Source: Deltaproteobacteria bacterium (GTDB lineage Bacteria; Desulfobacterota; GWC2-55-46). Taken from it: 64,000 bases of DNA. This document shows positions 52,570 through 62,851 of the stretch, one piece after another. How positions within the stretch are numbered: position 1 is the first letter of the stretch; each line of letters starts with the position of its first letter. The stretch spans positions 62,001 to 126,000 of the forward strand of contig JACRNL010000001.1 of the NCBI GenBank assembly GCA_016234935.1, read 5' to 3'. The notes beneath the pieces are model-generated. The model made no database searches, was not told the DNA's origin, and saw nothing but the letters and a program-made list of their open reading frames with translations. Made by a program: the position numbers and the translations under genes.

Positions 52570-52605
52570 GATGATTCCTTAAAAAGAATAGAAAATCCAA
52601 CACCT

Positions 52606-52664
52606 GATGACCTCTTCCTTTTCTCCTCCCCCTTCACGGGGGAGGGCAGGGTGGGGTCGGAATA
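52606..52664. repeat. Intergenic repeat (family H)
   Basis: GATGACCTCTTCCTTTTCTC-CTCCCCCTTCACGGGGGAGG. Related to 37777-37884. It lies between the proA end and the DUF4388 gene. Confidence 0.68.
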
Positions 52665-52756
52665 TCAATGTAATTTTACACCATTTTTTGAAAATCGGCA
52701 GGATTTTTTCAAACCCGCGGGGATGGGGCAAGACCGTAAAGCGTGATGCGTAAGGA

Positions 52757-54013
52757 CTATTCCCTTATCTGGCCGTTGCCGTAAATAATGAACTTCTGTG
52801 TCGTAAGCTCCTCAAGTCCCATCGGGCCGAAGGCATGTATCTTGGTTGTGGAAATGCCTATCTCCCCGCCAAGGCCGAGCTGAAAGCCGTCCGAAAAACG
52901 AGTTGACGCATTCACGAGGACTGTTGATGAATTCACTTCTTTTAAAAAACGCTGCGAGTTGGCGTAATCCTTCGTGACGATGGATTCCGTATGAAGGGAG
53001 CCGTACTTCGCGATGTGATTAACGGCGTCATCAAGCGAATCCACCACGCGCACCGCGAGGATAAGGTCAAGATATTCAGCTGACCAGTCATCTTCCGCTG
53101 CGTCTTTTATGTCCTTAAGGATTCCCTTTGTCCTTGGGCAGCCGCGCAGCTCCACGCCGGCGGCCTTGTATTTGGAGTATATCAGCGGCAGGAACTGGCG
53201 CGCGATATTCTTATGCACAAGAAGCGTTTCCATGGAGTTGCAAACGCCCGGCCTTTGCACCTTTGCGTTGAAACATATCTTCACGGCCATGTCCATGTCG
53301 GCGAACTCATCAACGAAGACGTGGCAGACGCCTTTATAATGCTTGATGACCGGTATCTTTGAGTTCTCCACAACGAACCTTATAAGGCTTTCCCCGCCGC
53401 GCGGGATTATAAGGTCAATGTGCTCTTCAAGCTTCAGCATCTCAAGCACGGCTTCCCTATCAACCGTTGGCATAACCTGAATGGCGGCCTCTGGCACTCC
53501 TTCCCTGACGCAGGCCTCTGAGAGCGCCTTTGCAATGGCAAGGTTTGAGTTAATTGCCTCGCTCCCGCCGCGCAGGATTACGGCGTTGCCGGACTTCAGA
53601 CAAAGCCCGGCCGCGTCAGCCGTTACATTCGGCCTTGACTCATATATAATGCCGATGACGCCGATGGGTATGCGCATCCTTCCGACCATCAGGCCGTTTG
53701 GGCGCCTGGACATATTAGCCACCTCGCCGACGGGATCAGGCAGGGCCGCAACCTCGCGAAGCCCGGCGGCCATGCCGCCAATGACCTTGTCCGTAATGGT
53801 CAGCCTGTCAATCATGGCGCCGGTGAGACCCTTCCTGCGCCCGTCCTCGACGTCTTTTATGTTAGCCTCTTTCAGCACGCCCGCGCTCTTTTCAAGATTC
53901 TCAGCCATCGCAAGTATGGCCCTGTTCTTAACGTCGGTGTCAAGGCGCGACAGATAAAGCGAGGCCTCTTTCGCAAGAACGGCTATTTTCAAAACGTCGT
54001 CTTTAATGGACAC
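52757..54013 (-). CDS. proA: Gamma-glutamyl phosphate reductase
   Basis: A 418-residue enzyme of proline synthesis. Motifs: [19 protein letters not shown]-like segment [40 protein letters not shown], and the catalytic Cys in [14 protein letters not shown] start at 54013 with AAGGAGATTCC. Normally adjacent to proB; here a DUF559 relic lies between them. Confidence 0.97.
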   Translation of the reverse strand: MSIKDDVLKIAVLAKEASLYLSRLDTDVKNRAILAMAENLEKSAGVLKEANIKDVEDGRRKGLTGAMIDRLTITDKVIGGMAAGLREVAALPDPVGEVANMSRRPNGLMVGRMRIPIGVIGIIYESRPNVTADAAGLCLKSGNAVILRGGSEAINSNLAIAKALSEACVREGVPEAAIQVMPTVDREAVLEMLKLEEHIDLIIPRGGESLIRFVVENSKIPVIKHYKGVCHVFVDEFADMDMAVKICFNAKVQRPGVCNSMETLLVHKNIARQFLPLIYSKYKAAGVELRGCPRTKGILKDIKDAAEDDWSAEYLDLILAVRVVDSLDDAVNHIAKYGSLHTESIVTKDYANSQRFLKEVNSSTVLVNASTRFSDGFQLGLGGEIGISTTKIHAFGPMGLEELTTQKFIIYGNGQIRE

Positions 54014-54334
54014 GGAATCTCCTTATTAAGTCCGTATAAGGGACGCTGGAGCGTCCCGAATGCGTTCCCACGCCGTAGCGTGATAATGAACCTCAAAACC
54101 CTAACGCCTATCTGCGCGAGTCTTTTGCGTCTGACTTCATCGTCTTTCATGCCACCATCAAGATAGTGCTGTCCTCCGTCGGCCTCCACACATATTTTAT
54201 GTTCCGGCGCGTAGAAATCCAAAATATACCCGCTCAAAGAAAACTGTCTTCTGAACTTTGCGTTGCAAAGCTCCCTGTTGCGGAGAAGACCCCATAATTT
54301 CTTCTCAGCTTCGGTCTGTTCTTTCTTAGGAGCC
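53989..54334 (-). pseudogene. Degraded DUF559-type endonuclease fragment
   Basis: The minus-strand frame reads from TEAEKKLWGLLRNRELCNAK through KFRRQFSLSGYILDFYAPE to EADGGQHYLDGGMKDDEVRR and VRVLRF. These are all DUF559 (Vsr-like nuclease-fold) hallmarks. A stop directly precedes the fragment with no ATG or GTG start, and after VLRF the frame runs into a palindromic repeat (54039-54084), replacing the usual C-terminus. It is therefore a relic or a very truncated gene. It lies between proB and proA. Confidence 0.7.
54039..54084. repeat. Palindromic repeat replacing the DUF559 3' end
   Basis: GGGACGCTGGAGCGTCCC hairpin followed by GCGTTCCCACGCCGTAGCGT. Repeats of this type are common in varied genomes (general recollection). 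Both hairpins are present. Confidence 0.7.
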
Positions 54335-54457
54335 TTGCAATATTTACATTATCTCTTTTCAAGCATCCACCGGTGTGAACCGCCCCTTGCAACACTTTTC
54401 TCGCTCGGCCCTCTCCCCTTCGGGGAGAGGGCTGGGGCGGGAGGTGTCATTTCCCCC

Positions 54458-55576
54458 CTACATCACCACTAAATTATCCCTGTGTATGACCTCGTCAAAA
54501 GACTTGTAGCCGAGGATGTTTTCAATCTCCTTTGTCTTTGCGCCTTTTATCTTCTTTATCTCTTCGGAACTGTAGTTTGACAGGCCTCTGGCGAACTCCA
54601 TGCCCTTTGCGTCCACACAGTGGATGACCTCGCCCGCGTCGAACGACCCGTCGACTTCCTCTATGCCCGAAGGCAGGAGGCTTTTGCCCTTGTTTAAAAG
54701 CGCGTCCCTCGCGCCGTCGTCTACAAAGACCCTGCCTGACGGCCTTGTTGAAAAGGCTATCCAGTGCTTCCAGCTCGTGAGCTTGTCTTCCTTGGGCAAA
54801 AAGAGCGTGCCCACAGGCTCGCCATTTAAAATACGTCCGAGTATCCCCTCTTCAAAGCCGGTGGTTATGACAGTCGGTATGCCGAAGTGCGCGGCCTTTC
54901 TCGCGGCGTCGCACTTTGACCGCATCCCGCCCGTGCCGAAAACGCTCCCCTGGCCGCCAAGGTCAACCGTGAGGCTGTCAACATCCTCTACAATCGAAAC
55001 CATCTTCGCGTCAATTCCCTTGCGAGGGTCTTTGTCATAGAGGCCGTCAATGTCGGTGAGTATGACGAGCATATCGGCCTCGATAAGGTTGGTCGTAAGG
55101 GCGGAGAGGGCGTCGTTGTCGCCGAACTTTATCTCCTCAACGGCGACCGTGTCGTTCTCATTTATAACGGGGATGATGCCGAAATCAAGCAAGGTCAGCA
55201 GGGTGTTCCTTGCGTTTAAAAACCGTTTTCTGTCCGCAAAGTCGTCATGCGTCAGGAGCACCTGCGCGGCCTTTTCTCCGTGCCTTCCAAACGCGTTGTC
55301 ATAATGCGCCATGAGGCTTCCCTGCCCCACCGCCGCTATCGCCTGCCTTTCGGGGATGCTGACAGGCCGCTCAATTAGGCCAAGCCTCTTCATGCCGAGG
55401 GCCACGGCCCCGGAAGAAACGACGACGGCCTCTCTGCCCGCGCCTTTTATCGCGTGGATGTCCCCGGCAAGACGCTCAAAGATTGACTTTTCGCGGCCGT
55501 CGGCAATTACCGCGCTGCCGACCTTGACGACGATGCGCTTTGTCTTTTTGACTATCTTTTTTCTGATGTCCTTCAT
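54458..55576 (-). CDS. proB: Glutamate 5-kinase with PUA domain
   Basis: A 372-residue enzyme, first step of proline synthesis. The amino-acid-kinase domain (about 1-260) has VVKVGSAVIADG, VVVSSGAVALG, NENDTVAVEEIKFGDNDALSA-like core NENDTVAVEE and GTGGMRSKCDAARKA. The PUA domain occupies the end. Proline feedback inhibition is expected. It follows obg on the minus strand. Confidence 0.97.
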   Translation of the reverse strand: MKDIRKKIVKKTKRIVVKVGSAVIADGREKSIFERLAGDIHAIKGAGREAVVVSSGAVALGMKRLGLIERPVSIPERQAIAAVGQGSLMAHYDNAFGRHGEKAAQVLLTHDDFADRKRFLNARNTLLTLLDFGIIPVINENDTVAVEEIKFGDNDALSALTTNLIEADMLVILTDIDGLYDKDPRKGIDAKMVSIVEDVDSLTVDLGGQGSVFGTGGMRSKCDAARKAAHFGIPTVITTGFEEGILGRILNGEPVGTLFLPKEDKLTSWKHWIAFSTRPSGRVFVDDGARDALLNKGKSLLPSGIEEVDGSFDAGEVIHCVDAKGMEFARGLSNYSSEEIKKIKGAKTKEIENILGYKSFDEVIHRDNLVVM

Positions 55577-55635
55577 GTCAGGTTTCCATGCCGCCGCATT
55601 TCAAAATAAAAAAAGGAAAGGGAAAGTAAGGCAGG

Positions 55636-56676
<1,041 letters not shown>

Positions 56677-56690
56677 TCAGAAAAAGACAA

Positions 56691-56733
56691 TAAAAAAAGC
56701 GGTTTGGAGAAGCCCTTTGCCTCTCCTCTCCGC
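56691..56733 (-). terminator. Hairpin with T-run between rpmA and obg
   Basis: Minus strand GCGGAGAGGAG...CTTCTCCAAACCGC followed by seven T. It may partly terminate rplU-rpmA ahead of obg-proB-proA. Confidence 0.6.
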
Positions 56734-56801
56734 CTTGTCTTTAACAAAAGAAACCGGCTTGTTTTTCGCGTTATATTCAGCAGACCACCCGCAGCAGCCT
56801 G

Positions 56802-57059
56802 TCAGGCCTCTAAAGGCACGATGCTGACGAACTTCTTATCGCCCTTGTCAATGAACTTGACTACGCCGGGTATCTTCGCGAAAAGCGTATAGTCCCTGCC
56901 CATGCCGACATTGACGCCCGGATATACCCTCGTGCCGACCTGCCTGACGATGATGGAACCGCCTGTGACCGTCTCGCCTGAGTAGCGCTTTACGCCCCTT
57001 CTCTGGCCGTTCGAGTCTCTGCCGTTTCTTGAGCTTCCGCCCGCTTTTTTATGTGCCAC
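56802..57059 (-). CDS. rpmA: 50S ribosomal protein L27
   Basis: An 85-residue protein. [20 protein letters not shown] and [19 protein letters not shown] are diagnostic. There is no N-terminal extension, so the mature N-terminus is AHKK. Confidence 0.98.
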   Translation of the reverse strand: MAHKKAGGSSRNGRDSNGQRRGVKRYSGETVTGGSIIVRQVGTRVYPGVNVGMGRDYTLFAKIPGVVKFIDKGDKKFVSIVPLEA

Positions 57060-57118
57060 GGTTAAAACCTCCGCATTATCTTTCTATTTATTTTTCCTGC
57101 AGATCAAGCGCGCAGCCC

Positions 57119-57430
57119 TTAGAGCTTTACCTGCTGTATCTTCACGCTCGTGAACATCTGCCTGTGGCCATGCTTCCTGGCAAAGCCCTTTCTTTTTCTC
57201 TTCTTGAATACGATGAGCTTTTTGGCCTTGCCGTGGCTGACTATCTGGCCGATTACCGTTGCCCCTGCCACCGTCGGAGAGCCAATTTTGATGCTGTCGC
57301 CTTCTCCCACGGAAAGCACCTCGGAGAATTCAATGCTTGAACCGGCCTCGCCGATGAGTTTTTCAACCCTGAGCGTGTCGCCTTCGGCTACCCGGTACTG
57401 TTTACCGCCTGTCTTGATTACCGCCTGCAT
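57119..57430 (-). CDS. rplU: 50S ribosomal protein L21
   Basis: A 103-residue protein. MQAVIKTGGKQYRV at the start and KKRKRKGFARKHGHRQMF near the end. First gene of the rplU-rpmA-obg-proB-proA block. Confidence 0.98.
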   Translation of the reverse strand: MQAVIKTGGKQYRVAEGDTLRVEKLIGEAGSSIEFSEVLSVGEGDSIKIGSPTVAGATVIGQIVSHGKAKKLIVFKKRKRKGFARKHGHRQMFTSVKIQQVKL

Positions 57431-57464
57431 CGTAAGTGTCCTCCGTCTATATTGAATATCAAAT

Positions 57465-57491
57465 ATTATAAAATCTCCGGTGTCTTGTCAA
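57465..57491 (-). promoter_or_regulatory. rplU: Promoter of rplU
   Basis: Minus strand TTGACA (57486-57491) and TATAAT (57465-57470), spacer 15 bases, short but both boxes are perfect. Confidence 0.6.
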
Positions 57492-57552
57492 GGTTTTTTA
57501 TAAGTTTCTTATATTTCTTGTAACCGGCGGCGCATTGTATTAAAATATAAAC

Positions 57553-58719
57553 ATGGCGAAAAAGCTCAAATTAAGCAGGAACGTTTATGTCGCGGGGCTT
57601 GTCTCGCTATGCATGGATATCTCATCCGAGATGGTCTACCCGCTCCTGCCGCTCTTCCTTACGACCGTTCTCGGAGCGTCAAAGACCACTGTCGGCATAA
57701 TCGAAGGCATTGCCGAGGCAACGGCCTCTATATTAAAGGTCTTCTCCGGCTGGCTCGCCGACAAGCTCGGCAAAAAAAAGCTGCTCATGACCATAGGCTA
57801 CGGCACATCCGCCTTAAGCCGCCCCATCATAGCCGGGGCAGGGACGTGGTTTGAAGTCCTTACGGCGCGTTTCATAGACAGGACAGGCAAGGGCATAAGG
57901 ACGGCGCCGCGCGACGCTATTATAGCGGATTCCACGCCAAAAGAACAGCTCGGCACGGCCTTCGGCTTCCACCGGACTATGGACACCATCGGCGCCGTTA
58001 TCGGCCCCCTTGCGGCCTTCATTATCCTTTATTTCGTCGCGGACGGCCTGCGTCTCGTATTTCTCCTGTCCGCCATTCCGGCGGTGGCGGCCGTGCTTCT
58101 CATAATCTTTTTCATTAAGGAAAAAAAACACGCGAGGGACGGAGCCGCGCTCCCCAAGCTCTCCATCAAGTCCTTTAACGGCCCGTTCAGACGCTACCTC
58201 GTGGTCATAGGGATATTCTCCCTTGGGAACTTCGCCGACGCATTCATCATCCTGCGCGCGGAGAATCTCGGCGTCGCAAAAACGCACATAACGATCATCT
58301 ACCTCATCTATAACCTCGTCTACGCGCTCAGCGCCGCGCCCCTGGGCATCCTTGCCGACAGGGTCGGGATGAAAAGGATGATCTTCGCGGGCTTTCTTTA
58401 CTACTCCTTGATATTCATCGGGTTCGCATTTGCCGCCACAGGCATGCAGATGTGGGCGCTCTTCCCGCTCTTCGGCATTTTCAAAGGCATGAGCGACGGC
58501 ACACAGCGCGCCTATCTCGCATCCATCTCCCAGCCTGAACGCAAGGCCACAGCCTTCGGCGTCTACCACATGGTCGTAGGCATAACTCTCCTGCCGGCAA
58601 GCATCATCGCCGGAATCCTATGGGATACATTCGGCCCCACAGAGACCTTCCTCTACAGCGCCGTCCTGTCGTTTATAGCGGCGGCGGTGTTTTTGGCGGG
58701 GAGGGGGAAAAAGGGGTAG
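57553..58719 (+). CDS. MFS transporter
   Basis: A 388-residue protein with about 12 spans. A-type loop WLADKLGKKKLLMTIGY after span 2-3, and a second copy LADRVGMKRMIFAG in the other half. FIDRTGKGIRTAPRDAIIAD is characteristic of a subgroup of drug/metabolite MFS proteins. The substrate is unknown. It is divergent from rplU and monocistronic. Confidence 0.88.
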   Translation: MAKKLKLSRNVYVAGLVSLCMDISSEMVYPLLPLFLTTVLGASKTTVGIIEGIAEATASILKVFSGWLADKLGKKKLLMTIGYGTSALSRPIIAGAGTWFEVLTARFIDRTGKGIRTAPRDAIIADSTPKEQLGTAFGFHRTMDTIGAVIGPLAAFIILYFVADGLRLVFLLSAIPAVAAVLLIIFFIKEKKHARDGAALPKLSIKSFNGPFRRYLVVIGIFSLGNFADAFIILRAENLGVAKTHITIIYLIYNLVYALSAAPLGILADRVGMKRMIFAGFLYYSLIFIGFAFAATGMQMWALFPLFGIFKGMSDGTQRAYLASISQPERKATAFGVYHMVVGITLLPASIIAGILWDTFGPTETFLYSAVLSFIAAAVFLAGRGKKG

Positions 58720-58765
58720 GTATTGACGAGGCTGTCCGGCAGGACAGTTGATTTTTACACATCGC

Positions 58766-59680
58766 CTACTCCCCCGCCATTCCCGCCGTCTTTTTCATAT
58801 CCATCGTAATGCCTATCTCGCGGAGCTTTCCGCGGACGTCGCCGAAGAAGACTACGTCCTTGGCAACGGCCTCGACAGGGACGAGGCCCTCCGTGAAGAA
58901 GATGTCTATCTCGCCGCTGCCGGAGCCGAAGAGTTCCCTGTCCAACTTCACCTCGGCAAGGTAGTCGGCATAGGGCTTTAGTCCGTTGGTCTTTTTGTCG
59001 AATTCGCCCTTGGACGCGACTCTTAAAAAAATCTCCGGCGTGTGGTCTTCCTTTGGGAAGGTGGGTATCTTATAAATTTGCAGTTCCTTTATGGCCCCGT
59101 AGACGCCGTAGCGGAAGTTGTAGAAAGCGGCCAGAGGGTCGTCGTAACGCATGCCGTCCTTGAGCCTCACAAGACCAGTTCTATCATCCTTGCCGCCTCC
59201 CCAGCTCTTCCATGTCATCTCATTTTTCGCGTAGTCCATGCTGGTGACGCCTTTTCTGACCTTGCCGTTGACTTCAATGGTCTTTTCAAAGCTCTTGGTG
59301 ACAAAACGCCTGCCGTGGTCCACCTCCTTCAAATGCGCGACGTAGGTGTCCTGCCTGTGGTATATCCTGTCCACTACGCCGACGGTATGCGCGGTGAACG
59401 TGGCGACGTAATCGTTATCCCCGCCTTTTTTAAGGCTTACCGTGCCTGTGGCGGCGTCGTCAAAAAACAAGACCCCCACCTGATAGACAAGCTCCTCGTT
59501 CGCGTAACGCGCGCCTATTGTCCCGGAACTCGTATCCGCTCGAAGGGACTGAGCCCCCTCAGAGGCTTCAACCCCCTGCTTTTCCTCCGCATGGACCGCG
59601 GCGCGGGCGCATGGCAGCGCGAAAATAGCCGCCGTTAAAAATAACGCTGCAAGAAAGACATTCGTATTTTGTCTCTTCAT
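58766..59680 (-). CDS. DUF3108 exported protein
   Basis: A 304-residue protein. Signal peptide ending near ALPCARAAVHA. DUF3108 core: NEELVYQVGVLFFDDAATG, MDYAKNEMTWKS, DDPLAAFYNFRYG and LEVKLDRELFGSG-like VKLDRELFGSGSG. A family A repeat sits just behind the signal peptide (QGVEASEGAQSLR, residues about 35-48), so the repeat would be at the mature N-terminus. The role is unknown. The gene directly follows selA. Confidence 0.85.
   Translation of the reverse strand: MKRQNTNVFLAALFLTAAIFALPCARAAVHAEEKQGVEASEGAQSLRADTSSGTIGARYANEELVYQVGVLFFDDAATGTVSLKKGGDNDYVATFTAHTVGVVDRIYHRQDTYVAHLKEVDHGRRFVTKSFEKTIEVNGKVRKGVTSMDYAKNEMTWKSWGGGKDDRTGLVRLKDGMRYDDPLAAFYNFRYGVYGAIKELQIYKIPTFPKEDHTPEIFLRVASKGEFDKKTNGLKPYADYLAEVKLDRELFGSGSGEIDIFFTEGLVPVEAVAKDVVFFGDVRGKLREIGITMDMKKTAGMAGE
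59538..59577 (-). repeat. Family A repeat in the DUF3108 gene
   Basis: GGGGGTTGAAGCCTCTGAGG-GGGCTCAGTCCCTTCGAGCG on the minus strand; two units with arms starting to diverge (phase 1). Confidence 0.82.
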
Positions 59681-61087
59681 CTAATTTTTCCTTATTACAA
59701 CGTCCTCAGGATTATCGACCGTTCTCATGTCAAGCAGGAATGAACCGTTATTAACCCTGCCGACTATGGGCGGGTCGCTCGCGAGGAACATGCGGTATAT
59801 CCGCGCCGCTCGAAGGGGTTCAACCCCCGGCATCTCCTCATGCGTTATTGCAACAACCTTTGTCGGAAGCTTATGCCCCGGCATAGACCCGCCGCCGACA
59901 ACGGACTCGCTATCCTCGACAGTTACGATAAAACCATCTCCGAGCGCGGCCTTTAGCAGCGCCGCGGCCTTTTGCGCGGCCATGTCAAGCTCGTCAACGG
60001 TGCGTGTCATGTATTTAAGAGACGGCAGGGTCTGTGAAAGTTTTTCCTTGTTAAGATACAGTATGAGCGTCGCCTCCAGCGCGGCAATGGTCAGTTTGTC
60101 CGCGCGTAAAACCCTTTTGAGCGGGTTTTCGTTAATCCGCCTGATAAGCTCTTTTTTTCCGCAAATCAAGCCTGCCTGCGGCCCTCCAAGGAGCTTGTCC
60201 CCGCTGAAGGTCACGATGTCCGCGCCGGCCAAAAGCCTTTCTCCCACGACCGGCTCCTTTGGCAGGCCGTATGCCGAAAGATCAACAAGAGAGCCGCTTC
60301 CCAGGTCTTCGACGACAGGCAGACCATTGGCGCGGCCGATAGCCACAAGCTCCTTCAGGCCGACCTCCGCCGTAAAACCTGCCACCGTAAAGTTGCTTTT
60401 ATGCGCCTTGAAAAGCAGGGCGGTCTGCGGCGTAATAGCCCGCGCGTAATCATGCGGATGCGTCCTGTTGGCCGCGCCGACCTCCTTTAACACGCATCCG
60501 CTCTTGTTGATAATCTCATGCAGCCTGAAAGAGCCGCCTATCTCGACAAGCTCACCCCTTGAGATTATAACCTCTTTCCCTCTGAGAGGGTTCAACCCCG
60601 CGGCAAGGGTGTTAAGCGTAATGAACACAGCCGCCGCGTTGTTGTTCACGACGCAGGCCGCCTCGGCGCCGGTGAGCCTTTTTAAAAGGCCATCGACGTG
60701 ATAATCACGCAGGCCCCTTTCGCCTGTTTCGACGTCAAGCTCGAGGTTCGTGTGATTGCGCGCAACAAGGGCTGCGGCATCAGCCGCGCTCCTGCTCAGA
60801 ACAGCCCTGCCCATGTTCGTGTGAAGCACGGCGCCCGTGGCGTTTATGACCCGCTTAACGCTGGGGCGCATGACCGCGTTAATACGCTCCTGCGTAAGGG
60901 CGATTATCTCCTGAAGGCTTACTTCGCTCCTGCCGTTTGAACTTATTTCCGCCCTTATTGCCGAAAGGGTCTCTTGCGCGGCCTCTACGATAACCGCATG
61001 AGAGCAGAGTGCCAACGCATCTTTAAGCGCGCCGGAGCGCAAGAGCTCGTCAACGGAAGGCAGCCGCCGTAAAAGTTCATCGTTCAT
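59681..61087 (-). CDS. selA: L-seryl-tRNA(Sec) selenium transferase
   Basis: A 468-residue PLP enzyme converting seryl-tRNA(Sec) to selenocysteyl-tRNA(Sec). RVINATGAVLHTNMGRA, CVVNNNAAAVFITLN, VVEDLGSGSLVDLS, and the PLP Lys in TFSGDKLLGGPQAGLI are diagnostic. Its presence implies selenoproteins, though no selB or tRNA-Sec is in view. Two family A repeats are in frame: residues about 163-170 (GLNPLRG) and 420-427 (GVEPLR). Confidence 0.97.
   Translation of the reverse strand: MNDELLRRLPSVDELLRSGALKDALALCSHAVIVEAAQETLSAIRAEISSNGRSEVSLQEIIALTQERINAVMRPSVKRVINATGAVLHTNMGRAVLSRSAADAAALVARNHTNLELDVETGERGLRDYHVDGLLKRLTGAEAACVVNNNAAAVFITLNTLAAGLNPLRGKEVIISRGELVEIGGSFRLHEIINKSGCVLKEVGAANRTHPHDYARAITPQTALLFKAHKSNFTVAGFTAEVGLKELVAIGRANGLPVVEDLGSGSLVDLSAYGLPKEPVVGERLLAGADIVTFSGDKLLGGPQAGLICGKKELIRRINENPLKRVLRADKLTIAALEATLILYLNKEKLSQTLPSLKYMTRTVDELDMAAQKAAALLKAALGDGFIVTVEDSESVVGGGSMPGHKLPTKVVAITHEEMPGVEPLRAARIYRMFLASDPPIVGRVNNGSFLLDMRTVDNPEDVVIRKN
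59809..59829 (-). repeat. Family A repeat, selA copy 2
   Basis: GGGGGTTGAACCCCTTCGAG-C on the minus strand, phase 1 (GVEPLR). Confidence 0.82.
60577..60600 (-). repeat. Family A repeat, selA copy 1
   Basis: GGGGTTGAACCCTCTCAGAG-GGAA on the minus strand, phase 2 (GLNPLRG). Confidence 0.82.
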
Positions 61088-61135
61088 TTTACTAATTTAC
61101 CATAATACCCGGCTTTGTAAAAGGGGGAGAGAAAT

Positions 61136-61236
61136 TAAAGTTCTTTGGCCGCCTGCGGTGAAACAAAGCTAAATGGTTGTATTTAGGCTTTAGCCGTGCG
61201 CAGCAACTTTCTTTCAAGAAAGGCAGGCAAACTTTC
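61136..61236 (-). repeat. Compound repeat (family D), copy 3, without the inserted hairpin
   Basis: The reverse complement matches 16361-16482, but lacks the TCCCCGC...GCGGGGA hairpin. It shows the probable pre-insertion form. Confidence 0.78.
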
Positions 61237-61239
61237 ATA

Positions 61240-61268
61240 TTTACAATGGTTCATTGCGCGTATATATT
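61240..61268 (+). promoter_or_regulatory. Promoter of the small lipoprotein gene
   Basis: TTTACA (61240-61245) and TATATT (61263-61268), spacer 17 bases. Confidence 0.65.
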
Positions 61269-61311
61269 ATATGATATTCGCAATATGTAATGTTTTTTAA
61301 GGAGCGCCGTC

Positions 61312-61539
61312 ATGCCGAAAGGACTTCTTCTTTTAATCATTGCCATGTTCCTTTTTGTCTCATGCTCCGATGGGACTAAAAAAGAGGAACCAAAGGCCGC
61401 GGCCCCGGGAGCGAGAGAGGTGGTTGACAAGTACGTCGACACCCTCACCGCCGCGAAGCCAAAGGCTGAAAAAGCGGCGGAGGCGGAAAACAAACGGGTC
61501 GAGGAGCAGGACAGGATGCTCAAGGAACTGGAAAAATAG
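61312..61539 (+). CDS. Small lipoprotein, unknown function
   Basis: A 75-residue protein. Signal sequence MPKGLLLLIIAMFLFVSC with a lipobox ending at Cys18, then an Ala/Lys/Glu-rich coiled-coil-like tail (EVVDKYVDTLTAAKPKAEKA). AAGGAGCGCCGTC precedes the ATG. A similar short architecture occurs in many small outer-membrane or inner-membrane lipoproteins, without a firm function. Confidence 0.75.
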   Translation: MPKGLLLLIIAMFLFVSCSDGTKKEEPKAAAPGAREVVDKYVDTLTAAKPKAEKAAEAENKRVEEQDRMLKELEK

Positions 61540-61583
61540 CGTCTGAGCCTTGGCTTGACATTCAAAGGCTTGGAGCAAACTAA

Positions 61584-61610
61584 CCCCCGCTTCAAACACG
61601 CGAGGGCAGG
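61584..61610 (+). repeat. mobB: Family B repeat supplying the mobB ribosome-binding site
   Basis: CCCCCGCTTCAAACACGCGA-GGGCAGG, with GAGGGCAGG 7 to 15 bases before the mobB ATG. Confidence 0.75.
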
Positions 61611-61616
61611 CAAAAA

Positions 61617-62276
61617 ATGGTACCGATAATTTCCATAGTGGGCCTTTCAGGCAGCGGCAAGACCACTCTGCTTGAAAAGGTCGTAAAGGAGTTGACCCTT
61701 CGCGGCTGGTCCGTGGGCACGATAAAGCATGACGTCCACGGCTTTGACATTGACCGCGAGGGCAAGGACTCATACAGACACAAGAAGGCCGGGGCCGTGA
61801 CCGTAGCCCTCTCGTCGCCGGGCAGGTTCGCCGTCATCAAAGAGGTCAAGAAAGAATGGCCTCCTGAGCGCATCATCGCGTCTTATCTTTCCGACGTTGA
61901 CGTGGTGGTAATCGAAGGCTTTAAGCAAAGCGGCTTTCCCAAGATAGAGGTCATAAGAAAGGCAAACTCTAAAAAACCGGTCTGCGCGGGCGATAAAAAG
62001 CTCATTGCCTTTGCGAGCGACTTCAATCCAGCCGGGCCAGCCGGAAAAGTTCCGGTCTACGGCATAGACGACTTTAGAGGGATATCCGATCTCATCGAAG
62101 AAAAGATTATAAAAAAACATCAGCAAAAGACCGTCTCGCTGCTCGTTGACGGCAAGGAAGTGGCCTTAAAACCCTTTATAGAAAACCTCCTCCGTGAAGG
62201 CGTTATGGGCATGATAAAGAGCCTGAAGGGCTGTGAAAGGCCGGAGGAAATAGAGATAAGGATAAGGAAAAAATGA
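61617..62276 (+). CDS. mobB: Molybdopterin-guanine dinucleotide biosynthesis protein MobB
   Basis: A 219-residue protein. P-loop SIVGLSGSGKTTLLEKVV; KHDVHGFDIDREGKDSYRH; and VVVIEGFKQSGFPKIEV. Residues from about 172 form an extension (VSLLVDGKEVALKPFIENLL, MIKSLKGCERPEEIEIRIR) not seen in the minimal MobB; it may be a DUF seen in deltaproteobacterial versions. It binds GTP and assists MobA, encoded next with a 4-base overlap. Confidence 0.93.
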   Translation: MVPIISIVGLSGSGKTTLLEKVVKELTLRGWSVGTIKHDVHGFDIDREGKDSYRHKKAGAVTVALSSPGRFAVIKEVKKEWPPERIIASYLSDVDVVVIEGFKQSGFPKIEVIRKANSKKPVCAGDKKLIAFASDFNPAGPAGKVPVYGIDDFRGISDLIEEKIIKKHQQKTVSLLVDGKEVALKPFIENLLREGVMGMIKSLKGCERPEEIEIRIRKK

Positions 62277-62845
62277 CCGGAGCCGTGCTTGCCGGTGGAA
62301 AAAGCCGGAGAATGGGCTTTAACAAGGCCCTGATAAAGATAAACAGCGAGACCATCATCGAAAGAAGTTTAACGCTTTTTAAAGGGGTCTTTGACGACAC
62401 CTTTATTGTGGCAAACGATCTTCTTGAATATGAAAGCCTTAACACCCTTGCCGTCAGCGACATATTCAAGGGCGCCGGAAGCCTCGGCGGCATCTACACC
62501 GCTCTGTTTCATTCGACCACTGACCATACCTTTGTCGCGGCCTGCGACATGCCGTACATGAACAAACAGGTCATCAAGCGCATCCTTGACTCTTACAGAG
62601 AGGCCGAGGCGATAGTCCCGTTCATCAACGAGAGGTTCCACCCCCTGCACGCCGTTTATCACAGAAGATGCATGAAGCCCATAGAAGCGATGATAAAGGA
62701 CGGGAACCTGCGCATAAACGACCTTCTCAGCAAGATACATGTCAAAAAACTCGTTGAGGCCGACTTCCACGGGCTGCCCATCGGACTGTCCATTGAAAAC
62801 ATCAATACAAAAGAAGAGCTTGAAAAGCTAAAACTCTCTCTTTAA
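62273..62845 (+). CDS. mobA: Molybdenum cofactor guanylyltransferase MobA
   Basis: A 190-residue nucleotidyltransferase. AVLAGGKSRRMGFNKALI is the NTP-binding motif, and ACDMPYMNKQVIKRI the metal-binding region. Attaches GMP to molybdopterin. The start overlaps mobB (ATGA). Needed for the MGD cofactor of formate dehydrogenase- or DMSO-reductase-type enzymes, of which none is in the window. Confidence 0.93.
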   Translation: MTGAVLAGGKSRRMGFNKALIKINSETIIERSLTLFKGVFDDTFIVANDLLEYESLNTLAVSDIFKGAGSLGGIYTALFHSTTDHTFVAACDMPYMNKQVIKRILDSYREAEAIVPFINERFHPLHAVYHRRCMKPIEAMIKDGNLRINDLLSKIHVKKLVEADFHGLPIGLSIENINTKEELEKLKLSL

Positions 62846-62851
62846 TATCAA

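Noticed and set aside
52570-52756. ORF 52315-52746 on the plus strand
   Set aside because: Overlaps the DUF4388 gene antisense and a repeat; no start signals.
59681-61087. A selenoprotein in the window because selA is present
   Set aside because: No gene continues in a recognisable family frame beyond an in-frame TGA; all major genes have normal lengths.
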